Origin: Solen grandis
Taxonomy: Eukaryota; Mollusca; Bivalvia; Adapedonta; Solenidae
Direction of reading: 5' to 3'
NCBI GenBank assembly: GCA_021229015.1
Contig: CM037789.1
Coordinates: 36,274,469 to 36,338,468, forward strand
Length of the DNA: 64,000 bases
In this document: positions 12,334 to 22,756 of the stretch, one piece after another
Layout: every line of letters begins with the position of its first letter
Numbering within the stretch: position 1 is the stretch's first letter
Position numbers and translations under genes: made by a program
Notes under the pieces: model-generated
What the model saw: only the letters and a program-made list of their open reading frames with translations
The model's database searches: none
What the model was told of the DNA's origin: nothing

Positions 12334-13553
12334 TAAAAAGGAGTTATTTTATCTGTGAACAATTTCAGTTGATGTTGGATAAGGTGACTGTGGTAATGAC
12401 ATTGCTGCTGACACTAGTGTTGTCGATTGTAGTGATGATGTAGTTTAAAGAAACCAAAAGAAAACTTTGAAGCAAAACCAAATGCCTATATAAACCAACA
12501 TTTATATGTCGATATAAGAAGATACGTGGACATTAGTGAAGTCTATTTCCAGAGCCTTTTACTTCTACAAATGTTAAGGTATTTTCTTTTACATACAAAC
12601 AAACCAACCACATAACAATTTTAAATTGAAATACATATTACTTATAGGAGCATGCGAGGAACTAGCAATAAAACACAAGGGGCGTGGGGGGGGGGGGGGG
12701 GGGGTCCAACAGAGATATGTAGGCAAATATGAAATTACCATGAATAGCTAGCTATGACCGCGCCCCCTCCCTAGACCCGCACATAAGTAGTACTGAAACA
12801 AACCAGGTTTTGTAAATATATTAAGAAACCCTGAACAAATCCAGGACGATTTCCGTAAATTTGTTATGCCAGATTGCATTAACCATCTGTTCCAGGGTCC
12901 GGTACGTCATCCCATAGGATGTTTTGCAACTGAATTTAATTACCAATAACTTAGCTAGATGTGATTTTATGCTCAGAAATAAAAACAGGACGAACTAATG
13001 AAAAAGTCTGCTTCATAAATAGTTAAATTAGTATAAATCTCAATTCAATATATAATAGAAATGTAACTGCGTTATTTTATACATTTGTGATTGTTATGAT
13101 ATTTAGAATGTACGATTCAAGAACATAATAAATTTTGTATTTTTATATTCTCACGTCTTGACCAAATTCATATGCTTTTTGTGAATGGCCAAAGGCAATA
13201 AAGCCGATTTTACCAATAAATTTGATTGATTTAAATATAAAGTTCGCCCTTCGGAGTCACATGTATCGTTCCAAAAATACAGTCATATAACAATAGGCCT
13301 GTCCCACAAAGTGTCTGGAGAATCTATCATTTTGGTGGGTCGAAGATCAGAAGATGCTAACACGAGACTAACAGGTTTATATCGAAAACGAGACTTGTAT
13401 TATATTTCAATTGTGTTTCCGACATTTTTCTTCTTGTTGCCTCGTCTTCGTTCAGCACACTTTCTATTTATTTTGTGTTGGAAGGAGTGAAGATTTCACT
13501 GAATCAAATATATTTTTAATCTGTATTGCAGAAACCACTCAAAACCATAAATA

Positions 13554-13556
<3 letters not shown>

Positions 13557-13587
<31 letters not shown>
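13557..13587 (+). repeat. (TC)n microsatellite
   Basis: An uninterrupted CT dinucleotide run of about 15 units. Confidence 0.95.
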
Positions 13588-13590
<3 letters not shown>

Positions 13591-13891
13591 AGTCGAAAAA
13601 GTAAGCCAGTTGCACTTCTTTATGTCTCTGATTTTAGGTTTTGACGCTTACCTTTTTACATAGCTTAATCTACATTTTCATGATTATTTCACTAAAGATA
13701 ATAAAAGATAACAACTGTGTTAATCAAATGTGAAAAGAACTCGCCTTACTTCATGCAAATATGACGTGACGTCTGAGGACAATTACTGACCTAATTGGAT
13801 CACCTTTGTCTTTAAGAATCACAGATTGCTCCAAATTTTGTTAGCCTCGTTCCGCTTATTAACTGTGCCGAATCCTGTTGATAAGAAGCCT

Positions 13892-13980
13892 TATATAAGA
13901 TCCGTGATTCAATCTAGGTTCTTGTATTCTGCAAGCCACGACAACTTAAGTATAACTTTCTTTCTTTCTTTTGTAACTTA
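13892..13980 (+). promoter_or_regulatory. Putative TATA box and 5' UTR exon of EF-hand gene
   Basis: TATATAAG at 13892-13899 is a good TATA box. About 80 bases downstream a perfect splice donor GTAAGT starts at 13981. The first coding exon has an acceptor (TTTGCAG) directly before its ATG at 15431. The simplest reading is a short non-coding first exon from about 13922 to 13980 and a 1.45-kb intron in the 5' UTR. This rests on sequence signals only. Confidence 0.45.
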
Positions 13981-14014
13981 GTAAGTAATTATTTTAAACA
14001 GCCATATGTGTTAC

Positions 14015-14301
14015 AGTTTGTTTGTTGAGTTTAACGTCCCACCGACAAGATTTCAGTTATTTGGAGACCATGACTACTTTAGAAAGATAGTGTTGCCACA
14101 CTGTGGTATCAATCCGTGGCATGATACCACACTCAGTTACATCATCTTGACACCGGATCAACCAGTCCTGGAATTACCGTTATAATAATTATGCTGAGTG
14201 CTAAACAAGGGAGCTATACCAGTAACACTTTTACGACTTTGGTATGTCGCGGCCGGCCATCGAACCCACGACCTCCTGCTCTAATCACTCGATCACCGGT
14301 G
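14015..14301 (-). mobile_element. tRNA-derived SINE, near full length
   Basis: Read on the minus strand, it starts with a tRNA-like head containing GTGATCGAGTGATTAGAG and a GTCGTGGGTTCGATGG-type B box. The body contains TGGCATGATACCAC-like motifs, and the tail reads GTGGGACGTTAAACTCAAC then AAACAAAC. It belongs to the same family as the copy at 50675-50962 but is inserted in the opposite direction. It lies in the presumed 5' UTR intron of the EF-hand gene. Confidence 0.8.
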
Positions 14302-14929
14302 TATGTATATCCACTCGTCTATTGTTTAAACCATGGGTATTTCGTTCATACAAAATGCCATATAATTTATAGTGAAAATATTAAACCAGAAAAGTGTGGA
14401 ATTATTTTTTATTACATCTACAAGCAATTAGCTTCAAGATCTTCGAGTCAGCTTTAATTGTGGTGAAGACTTGCGAACAAGAACCATTTGCCCTTAGAAG
14501 AATTTTAGAACTAAAGTACGATAACATTTTAACCATGACATTCACAAAATTAACTGACATACGCTTGGTTCCTATCTATATCTTTGTTGCATTATCATTA
14601 TCGGACAAAATCTATTCATATACTGACGACTTATTTCTTTTAAAGCATTTCGAGAAAAACAGAAATCGCTCAAATGTGTTAGTTTAAGGATTCCAATTTA
14701 AGGATTCTAAATACCGTATAATATTTGCCGATATATATCTAAGCCCTTTTAAACAAAAACAATTTATTAAACGCTGTTGAATAATAGCGACATTATATTG
14801 TTGGAAATGCCAATCTATTTCATGCATCTGATTATGCGCATATGCTTATATTTATTCATCCGGTTGGCTTGCAATGGGTACTTTGTTTTTACCCTTCCCT
14901 TTTAATAAATGGCGTCCCTACATGACCTG

Positions 14930-15030
14930 ACCCCTGCCAAGAGTGACTTTCCACCCGCTTCCTTTTCCTCAAGTTGACGTCGCTACAAGACGGAAATACT
15001 GTCGGTGTTACGGTTAACTCCATAAATCCA
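14930..15030 (+). repeat. SINE 3'-end relic
   Basis: GACGTCGCTACAAGACGGAA followed by ATACTGTCGGTG matches the conserved 3' part of the SINE at 48290-48546 (GACGTCGCTATATGACTGAA then ATACTGTCG). No tRNA head remains. Confidence 0.5.
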
Positions 15031-15084
15031 GTAACAGCACTATTTAACACATCGTTTCCATTGACGTCAAAGGATGTCCAAATA

Positions 15085-15287
15085 CTGTGAAATCATTAAT
15101 TTTCGCGGGACACTTATTTTCGTCGATTTCCTGTAGGTTTTATCTACGAATAGTAATCCCCACGAAAATTGCCTTTATAGACCTTACCTTTTTCTAGACA
15201 TAAATCCACAAATAAATGTACCCACGAAATTCCCTTATGTACTAAATCAACAAAATTTAATGTCAGCGAAAAGTAATGATTTTACAG
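15085..15287. mobile_element. Foldback MITE, copy 1 (CTGTRAAATCATTA family)
   Basis: The left end CTGTGAAATCATTAATTTTC is the inverted match of the right end GAAAAGTAATGATTTTACAG. The element is about 200 bases with no coding potential. A second member at 16870-17079 lies in the next-but-one intron of the EF-hand gene, in the opposite orientation as judged from its interior. Confidence 0.75.
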
Positions 15288-15430
15288 TTGCAGAAGATGA
15301 CTATTTAGAGGATGGATTTTTTTCGGTACGAATTTGTTAAATACATGTAATTGTCAAGTAAATTAATTGTATCTAAAACACTGAAATAAAATTTAGGGTA
15401 ATAAAATAATGTTTGGATTTGATTTGCAGG

Positions 15431-18400
15431 ATGATGCGAATTTTAATGCTGTGCCTGTTTGGACTGGTCTACAGGTAAGATAAGCTTCTTTACTTAAACT
15501 TTAAACCGAATATTTCTTTTAAAGCAGCTCGATCAAGAATGGCCATTGACTACAAATTTGATTTTTAATTATCTGTTTGTATTACGTCTATTAATACCCA
15601 ATACTCATTTAAATATCTTAATTGAAATGATAAAAAAAACAAAAAAAAAAAACGTATTGACGGTAATATTTTATAATAATTTCATAGTCAGATCAACATG
15701 CCACACGGGAATGAATTGAAGATGTTGGTGGACCAAGGATTCTACTGGCTGAACCATAGCCCTACTGACGACTTCGTATCTCAGACAGAATGGGATCAGA
15801 TTTATATCAGTTCTGACAAAGACGGTAAAGTAACCCCTTCTGGTGTATACCGGTACATCTTTCAAAGCCTGTCTTAATGGCTCAATAGGACAGCTTAAAA
15901 AGATCGGCCACCAATCGTAACGGATACTCCGGGATACTCCGTATGTATTCGGAAATGATCGCTGATGACGTCAGAGTGTTTCGGCCACGATTCCTCTGAT
16001 TTTAGTGAGATTTCTCACCAGTAATGGGTCATCCGGGACAGTGAAAAATCTGTTTATTTTTCCATAATATCCAAATTTGAACTTTTCGGAAACGTAAAAG
16101 GAATATGATTCCGGCGAGAGGGACGTTAAAGAGTCGCCCATGCCTTTGAGGTCCTAGCATATTTCATTTTATTCAAATTATTATAAAACATGAAAAATCC
16201 TTTTTGAAAATGATATCTATATTTTTGGTGGGAAATTTAACACATACTACAAAAAGGCATTATCCTTAATCACCGGCAAAAGTTTATGAGTCGATATCTT
16301 AGTTTTGCACTATCATTTTTTTTCCAAACTCATTCTCAGCCTTGTATTATTGAAACATGACCCCGTGTTCCCGAATATACCTATGTGTATTCCCAGTATT
16401 GAATATCCTGCTAAGTTTCCTTTTGATACCAATTTGCATAGTTTGAGCCTTCACACTTTTTTTATTATCGAGAATAACACCACAAGCATGATTGAAGACT
16501 CAAACCTAAATATCAAACCCTGCCTAAATTGAGTCCGAAAGTACGGTTGGGTCGAAACAACGATGACTAGAACAACACCCCCACTCCATCCCCGCCTGTT
16601 CGAAGTGTCACCGAAAACGACTGTACTTATTTCCGAGAATGTAGGATCAGATCAGCAGGAACACATTGTCAAATCTTTATTTCAGGAGATGGATTTGTAA
16701 GCATGGATGAATTCGTGATCAGTCAACATCCCGATCTGCCGGCGGATATTATAGCTGCCATGTTCCACCACTTTGATCACGACGGCGATAATCAATTGTC
16801 GGTCAGCGATATGAACCTGGAGTTCTATCTGGTGGATAAAGACCGTATGTCTCTTTAAGTCTTCAGATACTGTAAAATCATTAGTTTTCGCTGACTTTAA
16901 ATTTCGTTGATTATGTACCTAAGGGAATTCGTGGGTACAATTATTCGTTGATTTATGTTCTTGAAAACGTGAGTTCTATATAAGAAAAAACAAGTTTTCG
17001 TGGAGATCAATATTTGTGGATAAAACCCTACACGATATCGACGAAAATTAGTGTCCAACGAACACTATTAATCTCACAGTATATAATATTATTTCCGAAA
17101 ACAGTAACGCCGGGATGGTTGGGGTCGTGTTAGGGAGCCATTGTTATAATAATCGCCCTCATCGTATAACAACCTGAATCTGAAATCCCGACTGTGGTTA
17201 AATACACAACAAAACACAGATAGTGACTGCTCATTCCTTAAACATCAGGGAAAGAAAAACTGATGACAGAGCCTATGTGCACTCGAGGAGTTCATTAACC
17301 TATACATTTCTGGAAGTCTCTATATAACTGATTATACCTCACACGATTTTTTTTTCTTCCGGCTTGTTTGTACTCTAGTTGCCTGTTCCGATCAAATTTG
17401 ATCTTAGTCATAAGTCTGTTAACTGTTCTAATTAGAGACTACTAATGCATTGTTTTCACAATAAAACATGAAGAAAGTTGTCCTATTTATATCATTAAAT
17501 TAACATAACACGTTTGATAATGAAAGCATAACAGAAAAAAAAAGTTTTACATAGATCTGTGAATTTATGCTAATAGATTTTTTTTTGTTCGAAGATCCCA
17601 TGTCAGTTTTTCTACCCAAGTGTCTCTGTGAACTCGGGGTTTTCCTCCTCCTGTTATTTGCTGGACGTCGCTTTTTGAATGAAATTACATATATGTTGCA
17701 GGGAGGGTAAACTCTTGCATCATAATGATAAGTTTATTGTTCCTACTATAACTATTACATTATTAAAGTCTCAGTATCTTAAAGTTATACAAACTAAATC
17801 CGAACGCAAGCCTTCTAGTGAATACCATCCTTTACGAGAGAGATCACAAGCTGTAGCTGAATACGCAAGGAGTGTATCGGAAATTTGTGCATTTTCTCCA
17901 AATCTCCAGAGACCCAATAACCTAACAGAGATACGCAACTCTGATATAGGTAAAGAGCTCTTGTTACGCTACGTGTACGATCATGTGACAGCGAGATGTG
18001 TAAAATTTATTAATATACTGAGGTTTATCTTCAATTTGTTGTCGATAAAACCAAATATGTATATCTCTCATTAGATCGTAGATCTCTTTTATGAGTGAAA
18101 CTGTAAAGAGTCTCAGCGAGATCTCTTTCAAATCCCGTTCACTGTTGTTTAATTGTCACGAGTTAAAAAAAAGAGTTTAATTCGGACAATTTCATATCTC
18201 TGTTTAATGGGTCCAACGAACTACCCTTCGTACCTCGAAATAACCGTGATTTTACTTCCTGTCTTTTTTCAATTTAATAATTCATTTTGTGGACCAATTT
18301 AACCATTAAGAGGTTAACTAAGCATCATTTGAGGCATTGCCTTTATGATATATACAAACATATATTTTACCCTTATAAATTTTATGCTTAAACGGTCTTA

Positions 18401-18695
18401 GACTTTAAATGACACAATTTGTCCATTGAGAGCCAGAATGGCTAATTAGCCTTTTTTCATATATTGATGGGCTATTCTCACTTTTCTTTTCTTTTTTTTT
18501 TTTGGGGGGGGGGGGGGGGGGGCGATTATTATTTCATTCAATTCAAGATTTTATCACATAAAAATATCATTACGATATAATTGCACTTTTGATAATTTGT
18601 CACGTGATTTCTCTCCTCTAGATGATCGTCAACTAACGCTGCACGAATGGGAGCATTACTTCACCCAACTCCTCACTCATCTGAGTCACCACTAG
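15431..18695 (+). CDS. Secreted three-EF-hand calcium-binding protein
   Basis: Four coding exons join in phase: 15431-15474, 15688-15824, 16686-16844 and 18622-18695. They total 414 nt, giving 137 residues plus TAG. All donors begin GT (GTAAGA, GTAAAG, GTATGT) and all acceptors end AG. Residues 1-15 (MMRILMLCLFGLVYS) form a signal peptide, so the product should be secreted. Canonical calcium-binding loops are at 58-69 (DKDGDGFVSMDE), 91-102 (DHDGDNQLSVSD, with Asp instead of Glu at position 12) and 111-122 (DKDHDRQLTLHE). The segment at about 35-55 resembles a degenerate EF-hand. No catalytic domain is present. Small secreted EF-hand proteins of this kind are known in bivalve mantle and shell matrix; a role in extracellular calcium binding is inferred from that. 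The start is the first ATG after a TTTGCAG acceptor, followed by a second Met codon that would give almost the same product. Confidence 0.88.
16870..17079. mobile_element. Foldback MITE, copy 2 (CTGTRAAATCATTA family)
   Basis: The left end is CTGTAAAATCATTAGTTTTC. The right end reads CACTATTAATCTCACAG and is a more diverged inverted copy. The interior shares motifs such as AAGGGAATTCGTGGGTAC with the reverse strand of the element at 15085-15287. It sits within intron 4 of the EF-hand gene. Confidence 0.65.
17596..17690 (+). repeat. Degenerate SINE 3' half
   Basis: The stretch from TTCTACCCAAGTGTC through TTTTCCTCCTCCTG to GCTGGACGTCGCT follows the body of the SINE at 48290-48546 in order, with many substitutions. 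There is no head and no tail. Confidence 0.5.
17679..18074 (+). other. Unrecognised open frame in EF-hand intron 4
   Basis: A 131-codon open frame sits wholly inside the last intron. I recognise no domain. Its composition is plausible for protein (an Arg/Glu-rich middle at about residues 40-70), but its first codons overlap the SINE relic at 17596-17690 and no neighbouring exon can be linked to it. It may be a relic of another element or chance. Confidence 0.2.
18501..18523 (+). repeat. T/G homopolymer tract in last intron
   Basis: A T-rich run is followed by about 18 G residues, about 100 bases before the last EF-hand exon. It is a likely length-variable site. Confidence 0.8.
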
Positions 18696-18755
18696 GCCAC
18701 GTGGTCATGGAATCGTCACGTGATTCCTGTCACGTGACTCCATTGTCATCCATGA

Positions 18756-18761
18756 AATAAA
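18756..18761 (+). terminator. Polyadenylation signal of EF-hand gene
   Basis: AATAAA lies 61 bases after the TAG stop codon, which suits a short 3' UTR. Confidence 0.6.
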
Positions 18762-18943
18762 CGCATTACTCTAGAATGTATTCTTAGCATTATACCATGT
18801 GGTATTGGTACGAATATAACTGTCCCTAAATCATAAACGTTAATTAATTTACCAATTAATTAATTATATTTTATTTATTTATCTATTATTGATCAATTAT
18901 ATTTTATTTATTCATTCAGTAACGAATCTGTTTATTTATTTGT

Positions 18944-19085
18944 TGTGTCACCTACTGTAAGCAGAGGAGATACATAGGGATGATTTTTCCGGCGTCTGTC
19001 TGTCTGTCCGTCCGTCTGTCTGTCAGTCACACCTTTTTCCGTCACGCTTCAGCAGGTGACACACGTGTTCCAGAGAACACTCTTG
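18944..19085 (+). mobile_element. Short HINE-like (Helitron/Helentron-type) element
   Basis: The 5' end TGTGTCACCT (18944-18953) is exactly repeated in inverted form as AGGTGACACA (19054-19063). This is followed by a perfect stem-loop GTGTTC-CAGA-GAACAC (19065-19080) and TCTTG, then host TTT. A 5' terminal sequence whose inverted copy lies inside a 3' hairpin is the asymmetric terminal arrangement known from Helentron-associated elements. The core includes a GTCTGTC/GTCCGTC run. Confidence 0.6.
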
Positions 19086-21800
19086 TTTACTTATTAAAAC
19101 ATGTTTACCTTAACGTCGTTTAAAAAACATGTTCTTACAACCTATACTAATTCTAGACGGTTCCTGTGTTGGACCAGTATTTGGTGCCGGGAAGCCAATA
19201 TACGATACTCATACAACATGTATATTGAACTTCACCACTGCTAAACACAATGTCAGTTTATTACAACATTATGGAGGTAGCTAAATGAAGGATAAAACAG
19301 AAGGAAGTAGCAAGATATACACTAAGGACCTCTTTTAATTATTTTAATCTCAATTAAGAATGCGCGTGTCTTTAAGCACGAAACCCATCTTTCTGAAGTG
19401 GAAAATTAGACAGATTATTTGCATATTTAAATTAGTTCGCCTTCTACATGAATGCCACGTGATTTTCATAAAAAGACCATGGACAATTGAAAGTGTGGCG
19501 AAGGCTTTGATTTCAAATTTATGGCCGGAATGACGTACGTCTGGGAGTATCCGATAATGGCCAAGTTAATTCCATCACTTAGTAATGTTGTCCCAATATA
19601 GTCTCACAAGTCTATTATTGAACTTCAAAGCGTAGAAGCATCTGTCGCAAATCTAACGCTGAAAGGAAACGGGCGTTTTCATACACAGTGCGAGAATGAT
19701 GAAGTTGAATGAGTAATTATTAAGATTATAATGAAAATTTAAAATTGTTTCAAATGGTCTGTATTTTGGGGAAAAATTTTTTGAATTGATCTATTCGGAA
19801 GTGTGAACCTACCTTAAGGTATTTTCATCCTAATAGCAAAATTCAGTATGTTGTCACTGGATGGTAATACTTCTATGAAACTATGTCACTTTGGAGACAT
19901 TAAAAATAAAAAAAAAGTTTTTTTTTATTATTATACTTTTTTTTTTCATTTTTCTTTTTTTTTATGAAATATCTTTGAAGCCCGTGGAAAATATACAATT
20001 TCTGTGAATATGAAAAACGGAATTTAATTTTCGAGAAAAACTCACGTTAGAAATATGCCTTATATAATTCTGTTTCAAATTTCATAAATAAAGCCAAACT
20101 TCACCGTAGGAAAGTGGAGAAAGTCACTATTTTAGGGGAGGTAACTCATGACAACAAAATTATCAAGCGGAGGTAATCAGAGAAACTTCTTGTCAATTTG
20201 CGGCATGCCATTAAGATTTCCATTGTTTGGTATTTTAAAATTTAACCTGTGGAATTGTTGTTTGCGTTCGCGCTCAGGCGTATTGTGCATTTTTTTTTTT
20301 ATTAAAGAGAACGCCTTTAAGGCCCAGCACCTCTGACTTGGGTTTTCTTGGACCTTTTCAATCAGGACTGCCCGCCCTTATTACCTCTAGACAGGTGAAT
20401 ACTGTGAAGTTATATGAATGACTCTGGTGGAAGTGATGAATATAAGTGTTTAATGCCTTAACATAATACAAGTAAGAGCTTGTTCGTCATAAAAAGTTGA
20501 CTTTTGGAAATAGAACATTGTTTCGCATAAGAACGATTTCTTACTTACTGTCTTAAACATTTCTGGAAATGTAGAAGATAAAAACTCTGTTAATTTTTTC
20601 CAAGTATTTACAATTAAGAAAAAATATACATGCATTTTATTAGTTTTAGAAATGCGTCTATGTATTCATGTGCATGTATAAATCTATTTTGTAAATGAAA
20701 AATGATTTACAGAGGGTTGACACTAAGAAACAGTAGAAAATTATTACATTAAATTTTATAATTCAGAACCATGTAATAACTATATCAAACATTGATAATC
20801 AAAATAATACAACTAATAAATCCCCTAAAATTGTTTTCCTTTTTTGAATTTTAATATCATCTCAGAAATGGCGCATTCAAACTGCGCCGCTCACCCATTT
20901 CGTACAATGACAAAGTTACAAAGTTAGCCATGAAAAGCGTTTAGAACATTAAATAACTCTTCTACGACACACGTCAGTGTTAAAACTTCCACTTACAAAT
21001 TAATTTTACCATTCTAATTTTTCACTATCACCTTCCTCTTAATAAAATACTCAGCTTTGAAAATGAAAAATCTCATTATCGTCCAATGGACTCAAAATCT
21101 ATCAAATCGCAATTTTTGCCACCTCCGCTCATAAACGAATCAAAACACGATAGCTTTAATGGCAAGTTGATAGAGCAATTAATTGTCTCTGAAGTGTCCG
21201 AAGGATAACAACTCGTGGACGATGATGACAAAACGACAAAATGATAGTCGGCTTCAAAGTTAGTTAATTAATCCAAGCCTTCGCTGCAGGTGTTCAGTGT
21301 TAAGCTAGCGAAATGAACTCTTTATTTGTTAGGAACTCTTTATTTGTTAGGAACTGTCCATCAAAAGTTGTAAATTTCCATTTTCAAAAAGATAACACAA
21401 ATGTTTGACCCCTTATCAGTGTTAATGTACAGCCTTTATAAAAGTTAACTTGATAAGTTACGAATGAAACATTTAAATAGACTGAGCGAATGGAAAGCAG
21501 CGGCAACAGAAGAAGAAGAAGAAGAAGAGGAGTAGGAGGAGGAGAAGTGTGTGTGTATGTGTGTGTGTGTATGTGTGTGAGAGAGAGAGAGAGGGGGGGG
21601 GGTCGGATTGTTAATTGTCTTCTTGATCCCTTAACTGCTTATCACCTGCTGTGTTTATCAAGATTGCGACATGAGACGTTTTCAGAGGCTTATATTTAAG
21701 CAGAAATTAGAATCATTTGCTTGTATAGTAGACAAAAGTGTTCAAAAGAGTTAATTTGTATTCTATCTTCATGGGAATCCGAAAACTGGAGTCCTTGATA
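19086..21800. other. Gene-less A/T-rich stretch before gap
   Basis: No exon is supported. The region holds poly-A/T runs near 19905-19960 and a compound simple repeat at 21510-21601. Two A/T-rich open frames (20148-20336 and 20450-20635) have no recognisable features. Confidence 0.5.
21510..21601 (+). repeat. Compound (AGA/AGG)n-(GT)n-(GA)n-G10 microsatellite
   Basis: Four simple-sequence classes adjoin within about 90 bases. It lies 200 bases before the assembly gap, and such tracts often precede assembly breaks. Confidence 0.9.
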
Positions 21801-21900
21801 NNNNNNNNNNNNNNNNNNNNNNNNNNNNNNNNNNNNNNNNNNNNNNNNNNNNNNNNNNNNNNNNNNNNNNNNNNNNNNNNNNNNNNNNNNNNNNNNNNNN
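21801..21900. other. Assembly gap (100 N)
   Basis: Exactly 100 undetermined bases, a conventional size for a scaffold gap of unknown length. Confidence 0.99.
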
Positions 21901-22465
21901 TGTGGGATTAAAAAATAGGTCACAATAAATTAGAAAAACTTTGAACATCTAAGGCCACAGTTTTCCCAATCTTATAAATTGTCAGGATGTTTGTCTACAT
22001 GATATCTCAGATGAGTTCGAAATTGGGTCACGTGGGATCAAAAACTAGGTCACCAGGGAAAATCTTTGCAAGGCCACAGTTTTAGCCCAATCTTCATGAA
22101 AAATGATTTTCTACATATCTTAGTTCGAAATGGGTAATGTGGGGTCAAAAACTAGGTCAAGTCAAATCTTATCAAAACCTTTGAACACCTAGGCCACAGA
22201 TTTTGGCCCAATCTTCATAAATTTTGATCAGGATGTTTGTCTACATGATATCTTGATAGTTTGAAAATTGGGTCACGTGGGATCAAAAACTAGGTCCTCA
22301 GGTCAAATCTAAGAAAAACGTTGTTAACTCTCTAGAGGCCACAGTTTTAGCCCAATCTTCAAAAGATTTGTTCAGGATGTTTGTCTAATTAATATATTGG
22401 ATGAGTTCGAAAATGAGTCACATGAAAAAATAGGTCACCTAGTCAAATTAAAAATCTTGTGAATC
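21901..22465 (+). repeat. Tandem ~125-150-bp satellite-like repeat
   Basis: Units run from GGGATCAAAAACTAGGTCA through GGCCACAGTTTTAGCCCAAT and TCAGGATGTTTGTCTACAT to GAGTTCGAAAATGGGTCA. About four units are seen, diverged and with deletions. The array begins inside or left of the gap, so its full extent is unknown. It may be the tandem core of the element that ends at 22756. Confidence 0.75.
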
Positions 22466-22756
22466 TAAAATGATTTCACTTTGTCATTGTCACTTTAAAA
22501 TTAAAATTATAACTGAAAACAAAGAAACATATTCCCTTTTGAATGCAATGACTTTAAAATTTAAATTATGTTATATGACATCACAGATTTCCTCTGCTAT
22601 TTATTTATGTTTGCACTCTACAGCTATCAATTCGGGACGGATTTTCTTCAATTTTTGAAGACGGTGTATTTCAGAAAACTCAAAAAGTATGATCAGGTTT
22701 GACATGGTTTGCAGTGCAGAAAGCCCTTTCTTTTGTCCAGAACAAAAGAAGTCTAG
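22466..22756 (+). mobile_element. 3' end of a Helitron-like element ending CTAG
   Basis: GCAGAAAGCCCT is followed by a stem-loop, TTCTTTTGT and ACAAAAGAA around CCAG, and then GTCTAG with a host T. The layout matches the termini at 25401, 27393, 29627 and 32152. The probable core is the satellite-like array to the left. The 5' end lies in or beyond the gap. Confidence 0.55.

Larger units (their letters stand above)
11811..13890. other. Gene-less stretch upstream of the EF-hand gene
   Basis: No exon is supported. It contains the candidate MITE at 12129-12333, a G18 run near 12687-12704 and a (TC)n tract near 13557-13587. The minus-strand open frame at 11679-12005 lacks recognisable motifs. 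Confidence 0.5.

Noticed and set aside
21696..21923. Open frame crossing the N gap
   Set aside because: The central residues are undetermined and the flanks carry no motif.
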